A stretch of 64,000 nt of DNA from Paracerasibacillus soli (GTDB lineage: Bacteria; Bacillota; Bacilli; Bacillales; Amphibacillaceae), in assembly GCF_034006335.1 (NCBI RefSeq), contig NZ_JAWDIQ010000002.1; one strand, given 5' to 3'. The position numbers and the translations under genes are program-made. Position 1 is the first letter of the stretch, and every line of letters begins with the position of its first letter. Below, piece by piece: positions 20,381 through 31,134 of this stretch. The notes beneath the pieces were generated by a model. The model was given only the letters and a program-made list of their open reading frames with translations, was not told the origin of the DNA and did not search any database.

Positions 20381-22765
20381 ACGGTGTTAAAATAAGTTTC
20401 TTTCCGGATGGTTCTTTTATTCTCGTTACATGATAATTTCCTTCTACCCAATCTTCCATCTGGTCATGGTACCACTCACTTCGGAAATGTCCTGATTGGC
20501 CTGGGCCGACAATATGGTGTCCTACTTCAGTTTGATCCATATCAATAACAAAGCGCCAAGACGCGCCGTGATCGACTTCACCGGTATCTTTATCATATGC
20601 TGCAGCCATCGGTGTTACCGCACTCCCGCCGACAGGCATTGGTTTCTCACGGTTAAAAAAGAAAGCAAGGACGGGATGTACACTTGATAGCGGATGATAA
20701 AATTGAACTTGATGAAAATCGCCCCATTGCCATGTCTTCATATCTTTACCATATTCATCAACTAATTCGGTAATCGCCTTGGATAATGAAGTTTGCAGCA
20801 CCTTTTCCAGTCCACCATTTTCCTCCATCCATACCGATTTTTCACCATTCATTGCCTTTCGAATTAGCATATCTGTTGACTGGCCACTTCCTTTAAAAAA
20901 CTTCATCATCGATTCTGGTATCGCATCATCATATAAAATGCTGTCAATCTCCTCGAACCAACGATGGAAAATGAGTGGTTGCGCATCGTTTATTTCATCT
21001 CTATAATCCCAATCTTTTAGCAATGCTAATGCCTCTTTTTCATCGTCACCTCGTTTTTCATCTTTTATTATTTCTAAAAATGCTGGAACAAACTCCTGTG
21101 CCCGCATGTTCGTAGTATCCATTTGTAAGTTTTTCATATCTTCAACTGTTAAATCTTGACGAGACTCTAGCACGTCTGCAATCCGTTCGTACCGATACGG
21201 TTGTGCCCAATTATTGGAAATATGATAAGGATAATTGTCCCCAGCAACTTTATTATTAGCCGTTGCAATAAAACCTTTTCTGGATTTACGACACGTGGTA
21301 ATTCATCATATGGGATAAAATCTTTCCATTCGTATTTCGCTTCCCATCCTGGTAATGGTAAAAGCGCATCATCACCATTTTCATAGATTGGAATTCTACC
21401 ATTCGCTTTAAATGCGATTGTTCCATTCTTGTCAGCAAACACAAAGTTCTGTGTTGGCACAAGGAATTTTTCTAAACCTTTCTCAAACGCTTCCCAGTTT
21501 TCTGCCTGGTTGATTTCAAGAATTGCCTCTAACTCTGTTGTTGCATCAAGTGCCGTCCAACGTAAAGACAATACTGTATCTGTGCCACTATCCCCAGCAA
21601 ATTCAGAAATAACTGGTCCGTGACGCGTTTCCAATACTTGAAAGTCTACTGTCGCACCATCTTTTACTTTAATTGGCTCATGATGGATTGTTGCTCGTTC
21701 CCATTCCCCTTCAAACATAAACTCCTCATGATTATCTGGATTACGTTTTTCCATATATAATTGTTGCACATCAGGCCCTGTATTCGTTACACCCCATGCG
21801 ACATTTTCATTATGACCAAGTATAATACCTGGCACTCCAGCAAATATAACCCCACTAACATTCATCTCCGCTGTTTCCAAATGCATCTGTAGCCATATGG
21901 ATGGTGTAGCTAAACCTAGATGTGGGTCATCTGCTAATAATGGTAAACCAGAATGCAGTTTTTTCCCCACTTACGACCCAGTTATTGCTTCCATTAAATG
22001 CATGAGGAATCACCGCATGGTCAAATAAACCGGCTATATCTATTTCATCATCCGTCATAATTGTCGGTTTATTTTCAGGATACGTAGGGAATAATTCCAA
22101 TGCCTTTTCCTCAGGAAATTGTTCAAGCAAATAATAATTGAACGCCTGTCTTTCCCAGTGTCCACCTAGATCAAATGCCATAAACTTCCCAATTGTAAGT
22201 GAATCGATTGTCGTCCATTCTTTGGTTTCACACCGAGTAATGTGTATTCAACTGGTAGTTTCTTCGATTCGATTGCTTCTTTCATATAGGCGTTCACACC
22301 TTCTGCAAACCAATCTAGCACTTGTATGCCATCTTCTGAATAAATATCATACGACTTCTCAGCAGCACGCCTTAATCCGAGCGCACGAAAATATTTGTCA
22401 TTGTTAACTGCCTTTTCTCCAACTACTTCACTCAATGTTCCCGATGCTTGCCGTCTTGATAAATCCATTTGAAACAGTCGATTTTGCGCTTGCACATAGC
22501 CTTGCGCAATGTATAAATCGTGATTATTTTTCGCCTTTATATGTGGTACACCTTTGTCATCTGTTATGACAATGACTTCATCCTGTAACTGAGGTAGCAC
22601 AATTTCCCCCTCAATTTGCGGTAAAGATTTGTTCACGTATGCGTTTACATAAAAGAATGCCCCAAGTCCTAAAATAAGAAGCACGAGCAAGACATAAAGT
22701 ATGATTTTTTTCCATGGCTTCTTTCTTTTTGTAAGGACTTCTGCTTGCGGTAATGATTGTTCCAT
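20379..22765 (-). CDS. Penicillin acylase (Ntn-hydrolase) family protein, three frameshifts
   Basis: Self-processing N-terminal-nucleophile amidase, membrane-anchored by an N-terminal TM helix (about residues 22-43). The alpha-chain part contains TDDKGVPHIKAKN and QAQNRLFQMDLSRRQASG; the processing site and nucleophile Ser are in NGSNNWVVSGEKT; the beta chain has LLADDPHLGLATPSIW, GVPGIILGHNENVAWG and a C-terminal region with the family pattern. Breaks lie near 22170, 21960 and 21260. Repaired length is about 795 residues, normal for the family. Natural substrates may be acyl-homoserine lactones or acylated amino compounds; not decidable here. Confidence 0.88.
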
Positions 22766-22837
22766 TCATTTCTCTCCCTCACCTGAGAAGTTTAAATACT
22801 ATCTTTCGCCCCATTTTCTAACTAAATTATAAAATGA

Positions 22838-22883
22838 AACTACAATTAGTTGGGTTCTCATACTCTCCCTACTAATTGTAGTT
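22838..22883. terminator. Perfect 13-bp inverted repeat
   Basis: AACTACAATTAGT and ACTAATTGTAGTT surround a 20-nt loop between the RpiR regulator gene and the acylase gene, both on the minus strand. It is most likely the terminator of the regulator gene (TTTCATTTT follows), but an operator for the acylase gene is possible. The rest of 22766-23087 shows nothing notable. Confidence 0.6.
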
Positions 22884-23087
22884 GAAAGAATCGGTTTTTA
22901 CTTTGCTGTTGCTCCACGTTTATTATTGTTGAATTTATTTTTGAATCCCCTTGAATACTTGAAATCGGGATCTTACAGCTCTAGTTAACCTGCTTGTTAT
23001 GATATAGGTGAATTGCTTCCTATAATAGGTGAATGAATACCTGCTAAAATTTGCTTGATTCTTTGAAGGCTACTTTCTAACAGTCTA

Positions 23088-23960
23088 TCATTTCTTTCCC
23101 GTTTTTAAATAATGAACCGCTTTTCTTGTTTCATCAATATGCTTCACTGTTTCGTCGTATCTTGCTGAAGCCACACACATAAATAAAATATCAATCACAT
23201 GCAATTGGGCCATTCTTGATAAAGTCGCAGCGCTTCTAAATGTAGGTTCTTTTGTAGCTGAAGTGTATAATTTAATTTCTGCTTGATCAGATACGATGGA
23301 TTGCCCATACTTTGTAAGGCTAATGGTATGCGCTTGTTTTTCGTTCGCAATTTCAAGAACCTTAGCAATCTCTGGTGTCTCCCCAGAAAAGGAAATACCA
23401 ACTACGACATCATTTGCCTTCGCAGTAGCGACAAGCGTAGTTGCCATATGTATATCCGCAAAGGCATATGCTGTCTTATTAATTCTCAAGAATTTTTGTT
23501 GCGCATCTTGGGCAATAATACTCGAGGCACCGACACCAATAAAATGAATCCGCTCTGCATTTATTAATACGTCAACTGCCTTTTCCAATTGTTCCTTACT
23601 TAGTAACTCGATAGTTTCACGGAGGGTTAATATGCTATTATTTGTCATCTTATTAATAATTGATGTAGCTGACTCATTTGGCTTAATATCATGGATTCCT
23701 TCCACTGTTGTTTTTTGTAAATCTCCCGCAAGGCGCAACTTCAATTCAGGAAATCCCTTTAAGTTTAATGATTTACATAGCCTAATCACAGCCGCTCCAC
23801 TTGTGGCACTTCTTTTTCCGAGTTCATTTGCTGTTAAAGAAAGCGTCTCGTCTGGGTGACTGATAATATACGTGGCAATCTTCTTTTCTGAAGGTGGTAA
23901 TGAGGACAACATTTCCTTTAACATCACAAGTCCACCAGTTGTGTTTGCCATATGTATCAA
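23088..23960 (-). CDS. MurR/RpiR-family transcriptional regulator
   Basis: Intact regulator with an N-terminal helix-turn-helix (LPPSEKKIATYIISHPDETL ... VIRLCKSLNLKGFPELK, about residues 20-85) and a C-terminal SIS sugar-phosphate domain (GVGASSIIAQDAQQKFLRIN, SFSGETPEIAKVLEIA). It probably senses an amino-sugar phosphate and controls the murQ/ABC block upstream on the same strand (24-33 kb). Starts at 23951 (MANTTGG) or at the internal MLKEMLSSL, which has GGTGG upstream, are also possible. Confidence 0.88.
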   Translation of the reverse strand: MIHMANTTGGLVMLKEMLSSLPPSEKKIATYIISHPDETLSLTANELGKRSATSGAAVIRLCKSLNLKGFPELKLRLAGDLQKTTVEGIHDIKPNESATSIINKMTNNSILTLRETIELLSKEQLEKAVDVLINAERIHFIGVGASSIIAQDAQQKFLRINKTAYAFADIHMATTLVATAKANDVVVGISFSGETPEIAKVLEIANEKQAHTISLTKYGQSIVSDQAEIKLYTSATKEPTFRSAATLSRMAQLHVIDILFMCVASARYDETVKHIDETRKAVHYLKTGKK

Positions 23961-24135
23961 CTCATTTCATTTTCAATGTATGTAGTAATTCGTACAAATT
24001 ATATCATTTCTCGTCAAAATTACACGGCAGTACATACATTTTTTCTAATCCGGTACACCGCCACAACTACAGATGAAAGTGAGCGTTGTAAAGCCGGTTA
24101 ATCTGCGATAAATTCGCGATTTCTAACAACAAGCA

Positions 24136-25098
24136 TTACTTTTCAAATTCTTTTATATAAGTTCGATAGCTCTTCCAAATATCATAACCTAATTTTTTAT
24201 AAAAATCGACTAGTCCCGTCCAGTCAATTACAATTGTATTGATTCCTCGTCGACGTAAAAATGCAAGACCAGCTTCCACGATTGCTAAACCATACCCATG
24301 TCCACGTTCATTCGCATCGATCCCTAATGGCCCAGCTCCACCCATCGATTGTGTAAATAACGGTGACCAATACATATTTTGTGCAATGAATGGGGATTTC
24401 GCATCATTTATACGACAAAACCCAATTATTTTTCCTGCCTTTTTAGCAATTACAAATTCCCGACCAGTTCCACCCTTTTGGAAATAGTGCTTCGCTTCAT
24501 ACTCCCAACGTCCGGGGAAACAGCGTTTTAAAAAATGTAAGAGTTCATCTTTTTCCTGTGCATTTAATAGCGAAAATGACACATTCTCAATTGTAGGGAG
24601 TGCTGTACCTTCATCAACTTGATAATGGCGGATAAGGTCATACTCGGTAGTTTGATATTGATACCCTTTCTTTTCAAACCACCGCATTGTTTCTTCGTAT
24701 TGCATCGGGATACCTGGAAAATAATGATACGTATCTTTTCCGAGCCATATTTGTTCCACTCCTGCTGCACGTAATGTTGTCTCCGCATGCTGAAGAAGCC
24801 TCGAACCAATACCTTGATTACGAAAATCCGAATCAACAACTAATACTTGAATCCAGCCAGTCTTTGGATTCATTGGCACATCCATTGTTTCCTGCCAGCG
24901 TTTCGCAATGATAAAACCAACAAGCTGATCATTCGAATCCATCGCCAAACAGGAACTCTTTTTACATATATTTTCATCATCGAAACTATTTTGTTCGAAT
25001 AGAGATTGGCGCATCGGAAAATCTACTCCCATCTCTTTTTCCCATAAAGACAATAACCCTTCTAATCTACTTTTTTCTAACGGTATGAACTTGAACAT
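24136..25098 (-). CDS. Double-domain GNAT acetyltransferase
   Basis: Intact 320-residue protein with two tandem GNAT domains. The first (about residues 1-160) has the acetyl-CoA loop RNQGIGSRLL; the second (about 170-318) has the looser ERGHGYGLAIVEAGL. Cytoplasmic; acceptor unknown. It sits inside the murQ/ABC block between the MurR-like regulator and the metallophosphoesterase, so an amino-sugar or muropeptide acceptor is a reasonable inference but untested. Confidence 0.85.
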   Translation of the reverse strand: MFKFIPLEKSRLEGLLSLWEKEMGVDFPMRQSLFEQNSFDDENICKKSSCLAMDSNDQLVGFIIAKRWQETMDVPMNPKTGWIQVLVVDSDFRNQGIGSRLLQHAETTLRAAGVEQIWLGKDTYHYFPGIPMQYEETMRWFEKKGYQYQTTEYDLIRHYQVDEGTALPTIENVSFSLLNAQEKDELLHFLKRCFPGRWEYEAKHYFQKGGTGREFVIAKKAGKIIGFCRINDAKSPFIAQNMYWSPLFTQSMGGAGPLGIDANERGHGYGLAIVEAGLAFLRRRGINTIVIDWTGLVDFYKKLGYDIWKSYRTYIKEFEK

Positions 25099-25259
25099 GT
25101 ACTCACCCTTTATTTAGATTGGAATGTATCATAAAGTAAAGCTTGCTATCCGGTAATCTACGGTACATTCTACTGTCATGCAATGATTGCACACAAAATA
25201 GGTCACACACATATGTCCCTGCATGCAATAGCATACGTTATTTCTCTACAAACGGTCCA

Positions 25260-27366
25260 CTACATTACTTCTATCGTAGCCGTCGTTGTCTTTCCAACGA
25301 TTGAAACTGTTACTTGCGTCGTTCCCTTTTCCTTGGCATATAAGACTCCACACATATCTACTGATGCAATATGCTCGTGACTAGATTTCCATTTCATTGT
25401 AATGGCTGGAAAATCTATTAAATCAACATCATATTGCACGTCTAACATTTGAAAATACCCCCGGACATGTAAGCGAAGCTTCTCTCCCTGTTTGATTTTG
25501 AAATAATTCATGGCAGCTGCATGTTTCGTGAAAATTTCCAAGCCCATTACGAAAGGTTTAAATTCATAAGTGATTCCCGACGGGGTAATGTGCAATATTC
25601 CGTAACCATGGATATTCCCACGCTCTTTTGTAACATAACCTTTTGGTGCCGCATTACCTGTAATTACATAATGCACGCCATCTTGTTCCCACATGTTTAA
25701 TACATGAAGGTGACCAAAAAGAACTGTAATGGATACGTCTTGATTTTTCTGTTTAAAATCACGTAATAGATTTTTAAATTTGCCGGCATCTTCTTGCTCC
25801 ATTTCATGTGCTGTGCCAAACGTATCTTTTACCGGGACATGGGTCGCGATCACAATACTTTTCTTATTTGTACGTGCTAGTAGCGTAGCCACATAATGCA
25901 ATTGTGTTGCATCAGATTGACTCATACTTTGGTCATAAGCCGAATGAAGCACGATGAATAACGTATTTCCATATTCTAAATGGTATGTGGGGATCCAAAA
26001 TGCGACATAAATAAATCTAGATTCCCTTGAAATGCCTCATGATTTCCAGCAACAGCTAGTAATCTCTTATTTTGTAATAAGGAAGTTGCCTTGATAAATT
26101 GCTCATATTCTTCATTTATGCCGGCATCCACCATATCACCCATATGCATGACAAAAGAGACGTCTTCGTTTGCAATATGCTGAAAGACAAACGCTGCATA
26201 CGCTACTGCATGTGTATCAGGTATCACTGCAATCCGGAAATTTTCCGTGTTAATAGGTGCTTGTATCTCACGTATAAAAAACCGTCTTTCGATTGGACTG
26301 CATGTATTTCCTGCTCGATCCTGCGCGGTAATCCGTAAAACATGTTCTCCATCACGCAACTTTTTTTCAGGAAGACTGTACCCCCACCCTGTTTTTTCAT
26401 CATATGTAACGTGCAATCGTTCCCCATTTAAGGTAATTGTAATGTCATTTTCATCGATTCCACTTTGTTCATCTATCGCATGAAACGTAATTCGTGGTGT
26501 TGTCGTATAACATATTTCATATTGTGTCGGTGTCATTTGTGAGATGACGGGACTTTTCGTATCTGGACTTAAATCAATCCAAAGCTTTTTGTCCACACCC
26601 GGGAGGGAAATATTCCCTGCTTTATCTTTTGCAGTTATCATGATATGGAGCAATCCTTCATCCAAATCTCGAAAATGATATGAAACGATCCTTTCATTCG
26701 CATCATACGCATGTTTTACGAGTTTACCATTTACAAGCATACGAATGGTTGTCGGATCAACTCCAGATTTATCATCGCTAACTTGAACAGATAGTACAAA
26801 TGCCCGTCGATACATCACATTTTCTTTCGGGTAAACATGATGAAATGTCGGTCCGGTTAAATCCTCATCATCTATGTATACGAAACGAATTTGTTGAAAA
26901 TAAATGTCACCTTTGTAATCTGCATTTCCAACAAGTGACTTATCAATTTCCACTGCATATATTTTTTCTAGTGTGAATGGCAAGGGCCAAGTCGCATCTA
27001 ATGGTGCATCAACATATTTCCAGCCAAACCAGTCAATGTTTCCATCCGTTAGATTGATTGTTTTTCGTTGACCCTCTCCATCCACAATCACGGCTCTTAA
27101 CCATGGGATTTTCCGTCTCCATGTACCCACATTCCTAGTTTTAATGGTCTAGATTTTGTTATAAGATTGTCCTTGAAAATGATATACATCGCACCATTTC
27201 CAGCAGTCCAACCACCAAAATGATAGCTTAATTGTAAACTTTTCCCACCCTTTACATGTGTGTCACTTATTGCTAACTGGTATGTGCGCACAAAAGTAGT
27301 ATTCTTTTCATATCTTGATAAATCCCCATGTGTAAAATCATCCAATAGTAATTGCTTTTTTTCCAT
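25260..27366 (-). CDS. Multidomain metallophosphoesterase with Ig-like domains, two frameshifts
   Basis: Calcineurin-type phosphoesterase with an unusual build. An N-terminal beta-sandwich resembling a carbohydrate-binding module (LLLDDFTHGDLSRYEKN) is followed by two Ig-like repeats (VSDDKSGVDPTTIRMLVNGK and AIDEQSGIDENDITITLNGE), then the catalytic domain: VIPDTHAV, MHMGDMVDAG, AVAGNHEAFQG, IATHVPV and LFGHLHVLN. A C-terminal Big_2-like domain ends it. Breaks lie near 27110 and 25965. Repaired length is about 700 residues. No signal peptide is seen although the modules suggest a surface role. Its place in the murQ block suggests a glycan phosphodiester substrate (inference). Confidence 0.8.
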
Positions 27367-27430
27367 ACAACAACTTCCTTTGAACGAATAATTCGTTTAG
27401 TCTAGAAGTAGGACCAAGATTAATTTCTAA

Positions 27431-28344
27431 TTACTTTTTTGTTTCATCAACTAAAGCAATGGCTTGATGAACAAAACCTTCTGCTTGCGCTATCAGTTGT
27501 CTCGCCTCGGCATAGGAAACGCCTGTTTTTAACATGACGATAGCAGGTTTTACTTCATGATTCGTTTCGTTCAACACCCTTTCCGCTTCCTCATTTGAAA
27601 CAGATGTAATCGTACTAATGATACTTTTTGCCCGTTCTTTCAACTTATAATTACTCACTTTTACATCTACCATTAAATTTTCATATACTTTGCCAATTTT
27701 TATCATCGTTGTCGTTGTAATCATATTTAAAATCAACTTATGTGCAGAAGCAGCTTTTAATCTTGTAGATCCGGTTAATATTTCGGTCCCGTTAACACTT
27801 CTATTTTGATATCAGCATAGCGACTTATTTTCGCATGTTTATTACTCGTTAAACTGACTGACGTAGCCCCGATCTCTTGCGCATGTTTCAGTGCGCCTAC
27901 AACATAAGGTGTCCGACCACTCGCAGCAATACCAATGACAACATCGAGTTCTGTCACGCCTCTTTCTTGTAAATCCGCTGCTCCTTGCGCTTCATCATCT
28001 TCTGCACCTTCAACAGCCTGCCTAAATGCGCCATCACCACCAGCCATCACCGCTTGAATCAAATCCGGTGGCGTACTAAATGTAGGTGGACACTCTACAG
28101 CATCTAATATACCAATGCGACCACTCGTACCAGCTCCGACATAAAATAATTTACCGCCTTTTTTCATTGATTGACAAAGTACATCAATCGTTTTGCCGAT
28201 TTCCGGTAATACTTCATGCACCTTCTCTGTCACGGTTCTATCCTCTTCATTTATTATTTTTAAAATATCCATCGTCGGTAAATGATCGATATGCATGGAA
28301 CTTTCATTCCGCTGTTCCGTTGTTAAAGTTTTTAGTTTTTCCAT
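27431..28344 (-). CDS. murQ: N-acetylmuramic acid 6-phosphate etherase, one frameshift
   Basis: Cleaves the lactyl ether of MurNAc-6-phosphate to GlcNAc-6-phosphate and D-lactate in cell-wall recycling. The SIS domain shows YVGAGTSGRIGILDAVECPP (catalytic Glu after DAV) and GIAASGRTPYVVGAL; the C-terminal helical UBA-like tail (SNEEAERVLNETNHEVKPAI) is present. The break at about 27778 is repaired by one G (GPEILTGSTRLKA). Repaired length is about 304 residues, normal for MurQ. It follows the DUF624 gene and precedes the phosphoesterase on the same strand. Confidence 0.95.
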
Positions 28345-28488
28345 TCTTTATCAACCTACTTGTATATGAGATATTGTTCTTTCCTATTGCTTAAAGCTAC
28401 CAGCCTTTCTGTACATTCCGATAAAAGTATTTGCCTTTTTTCTCCATATCACATATCTTCATTTATCGTACTCGCAAGCAAAGAAATT

Positions 28489-29105
28489 TTATACTTCTAC
28501 CTTTTCATATTTATAGATGACAAGCGAAGTGCCCCACATTAAAATATATGCTGTCACACTTCCACCAAAGAAAAATAACAATATCGGAATCGTAGCAAAT
28601 GCAAAATATTGGATTGCAATTGTGATCCCTAGTAAGAAAATTGTTAAAATCGGGTGCCCAAAGCCAACCATGAATGCCCATTTTATATAGCCAGTAATTT
28701 TTAAATGAAAGTGAGAAAACATTGGAAATACATAGAGCAAAATAATGGCATACATAAGAAATAACCCAATCACACCGTAACTCGCGATTAAATATGTGAC
28801 ATGTTCTTGTGAGCGCAATATTTGAAACTCAATGGTTAACAAATATCCGATGATAAGGAGGATATAACCTAATACATTACTTTTCACAAACTCCTTCCGA
28901 AAAGCATGCCAGAAGGTTTGAAAAATCGGGATATCCGTTTCTTTATTCGTCCATTTTCTAACGACTGCAAACATTGCTGCAGTTGCCGGAAAAATGTAAC
29001 GAATAGGAGCCCAAGTGCTGAAAATCCAATCCATAACAAGTTTAAATATGCAAATCGGGTCACCCAAACTGAAACACGATAATAACCAGCTACAAACCCA
29101 TTCAT
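28489..29105 (-). CDS. DUF624 (YesL-like) membrane protein, one frameshift
   Basis: Five- or six-TM protein of about 205 residues of the YesL family, usually encoded with LplABC-type sugar importers. The N-terminus has RVSVWVTRFAYLNLLWIGFS; the C-terminal half ends with a TM pair and YKYEKVEV. The break near 29000 is restored by one T in a T5 run, giving FFPATAAMFAVVRKW. Function unknown in the family; context links it to the ABC transporter directly upstream. Confidence 0.82.
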
Positions 29106-29151
29106 TGCTGTACCTCCTAGTGTTATCTTGATTGCCTACACATTTTTATTC

Positions 29152-29180
29152 AAAAAGGACTGAATCATACCAGTCTTTTT
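29152..29180 (-). terminator. Hairpin after the permease genes
   Basis: AAAAAGGACTG and CAGTCTTTTT pair imperfectly between the second permease gene and the DUF624 gene. It could lower expression of the distal murQ part relative to the transporter. Confidence 0.55.
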
Positions 29181-29205
29181 GGATACTTTTTTCAAAATGA
29201 CAATA

Positions 29206-30104
29206 TCATTCCTTAATGGATCCAATTAATACACCTTGCACAAAAAAGCGTTGGATAAATGGATAAACTAATAGTAATGGTAGAGAGGATACAATAATGA
29301 CTGCATATTTAATAAGCCCTGCTGTTTTGACTTGATCCACTAACGACTCTGCACCACCACCGGTTGGGTCATTTAATTGCATTTGATTGACAACAGTATT
29401 TCCCGCAAAATTAATTGCAATGGATACTTACTTCGGTCTGATAAATAAATGAGCGCGTTAAAATATTGATTCCATAAATTCACTGCATGAAATAGTGCCA
29501 TTACCGCAATAATTGGAATCGACAAAGGTAAAACAATTCGCATAAAAATATAAAGATCAGATGCACCATCAATTTTGGAAGCCTCCACTAATTGATCAGG
29601 AATGCTTTGTTGAAAAAATGCACGCGCAACTAAAATCGACCAGGCACCGACGACGTTTGGAATGACAATTGCCCACATCGTATCGAGCATACCTAGTGAC
29701 TTAATTACTAAATATGTCGGTATGAGTCCACCATTAAATAGCATCGTAAATAAAATAAACCATAAAATAAATTTCTTACCCATTAATTCTTTCCGTGATA
29801 ACGCATAAGCACACGGTAATAGCACGAATAAGTGAATCGCCGTTCCAACAATTGTATATAAAATTGTGTTGCCATATCCACGCCAAATGGAATGATCCGC
29901 AAAAACACGTTCATACCCTTTAAATGTAATATCCACAGGCCATAACCACATTTTCCCTGAACTTACAGCTTGAGGATCACTAATGGATGCACTTAATACA
30001 AATAGTAACGGATAGACGACAATAATGAGTATGACCGTTAAAAATATATTGTTTATTATTTCAAATGTTTTATCTGACATGCCGGATTTTGACATGATTG
30101 ACAC
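29206..30104 (-). CDS. Carbohydrate ABC transporter permease (LplC/YtcP type), one frameshift
   Basis: Inner-membrane permease with six TM helices and the cytoplasmic EAA loop (VEASKIDGASDLYIFMRIVL). The break near 29425 is repaired by one A, after which it reads ENTVVNQMQLNDPTGGG and ends VLIGSIKE. Repaired length is about 299 residues. It starts 3 nt after the preceding permease gene, so the two are translationally close. The ATPase is not encoded nearby and is presumably a shared MsmX-like protein. Confidence 0.9.
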
Positions 30105-30107
30105 CTC

Positions 30108-31054
30108 CTACCACAGACTATTGTCACTCGTTTTTCTCGCAACATAGTTAAACACAACGAGTAATGTAATGTTAATAACAGAGTCGAATAAACCAATTGC
30201 CGCCGCAAAGCTATATTGTCCTTCTAATAATCCAGTTTGATATACAAATGTCTGAATAACATCAGAAGTCGGGGCATTCAAGTCGTTTTGCATTAATAAA
30301 ACTTTTTCAAAACCGACAGTCATAAAGCTGCCAATATTCAATATAAATAACACAATAATTGTCGGCAAAATACTTGGAATATTAATATGTATAATTCTTT
30401 GCATACGCGTAGCCCCATCAACTTTCGCTGCTTCATGTAACTCCGGGTTTACGCCCGATAATGCCGCTAAGTAAATAATGGAACCCCAACCTAACGTTTG
30501 CCAAACACAGACCATGTAAAAACATGTCTAAACCAAGACGGGCTTGTTAAAAATGGAATCGGCTCGCCACCCATTGCAACCATAATCCGATTTACTAAAC
30601 CTGTTGTCGGGTCTAAAAAGATTACAATCATCCCTACCACTACAACGACGGATATAAAATGGGGTGCATACGTTAACGTTTGCGTCCATTTTTTAAAATA
30701 CTTATTCCTTACTTCATGTAAAGATAGCGCCAAAATGATTGGAAGTGGGAATAATAATAATTGGTAACCACTTAAGATAAGCGTATTTTTTAATAACCGC
30801 CAAAAATAATACGAGTCAAAAAACCTTGTAAAATGATCAAATCCTACAAATGGACTTCCCCAAATTCCATCCGTTGCAATAAAGTTCTTAAACGCAATTT
30901 GTACCCCATACATCGGTACATAATGAAAAACGATAAAATAAATTGCCGCCGGAATGAGAAATAAATAAATTTGCCAGTTTCTTTTAAAGTTTCGCCTAAA
31001 TATATGAAATTTCGTTGGGACAGGAGTGGTTACTTCTGCTTTTCCATGTTTCAT
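30108..31054 (-). CDS. Carbohydrate ABC transporter permease (LplB/YteP type), one frameshift
   Basis: Partner permease with the LplB-type N-terminus (RNFKRNWQIYLFLIPAAIYF) and the EAA loop (LHEAAKVDGATRMQRIIHI). A missing T in a T5 run near 30510 breaks the frame; restored it reads HVFYMVCVWQTLGWGSII. Repaired length is about 315 residues. Lies between the solute-binding lipoprotein and the LplC-type permease. Confidence 0.9.
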
Positions 31055-31134
31055 ACTGACTACCCTCCTATTAATTAGTGGCCGGAATATATCCAGCCAC
31101 TAATCCTTTCTTCCTTGCATGTTTTATTTTTATA

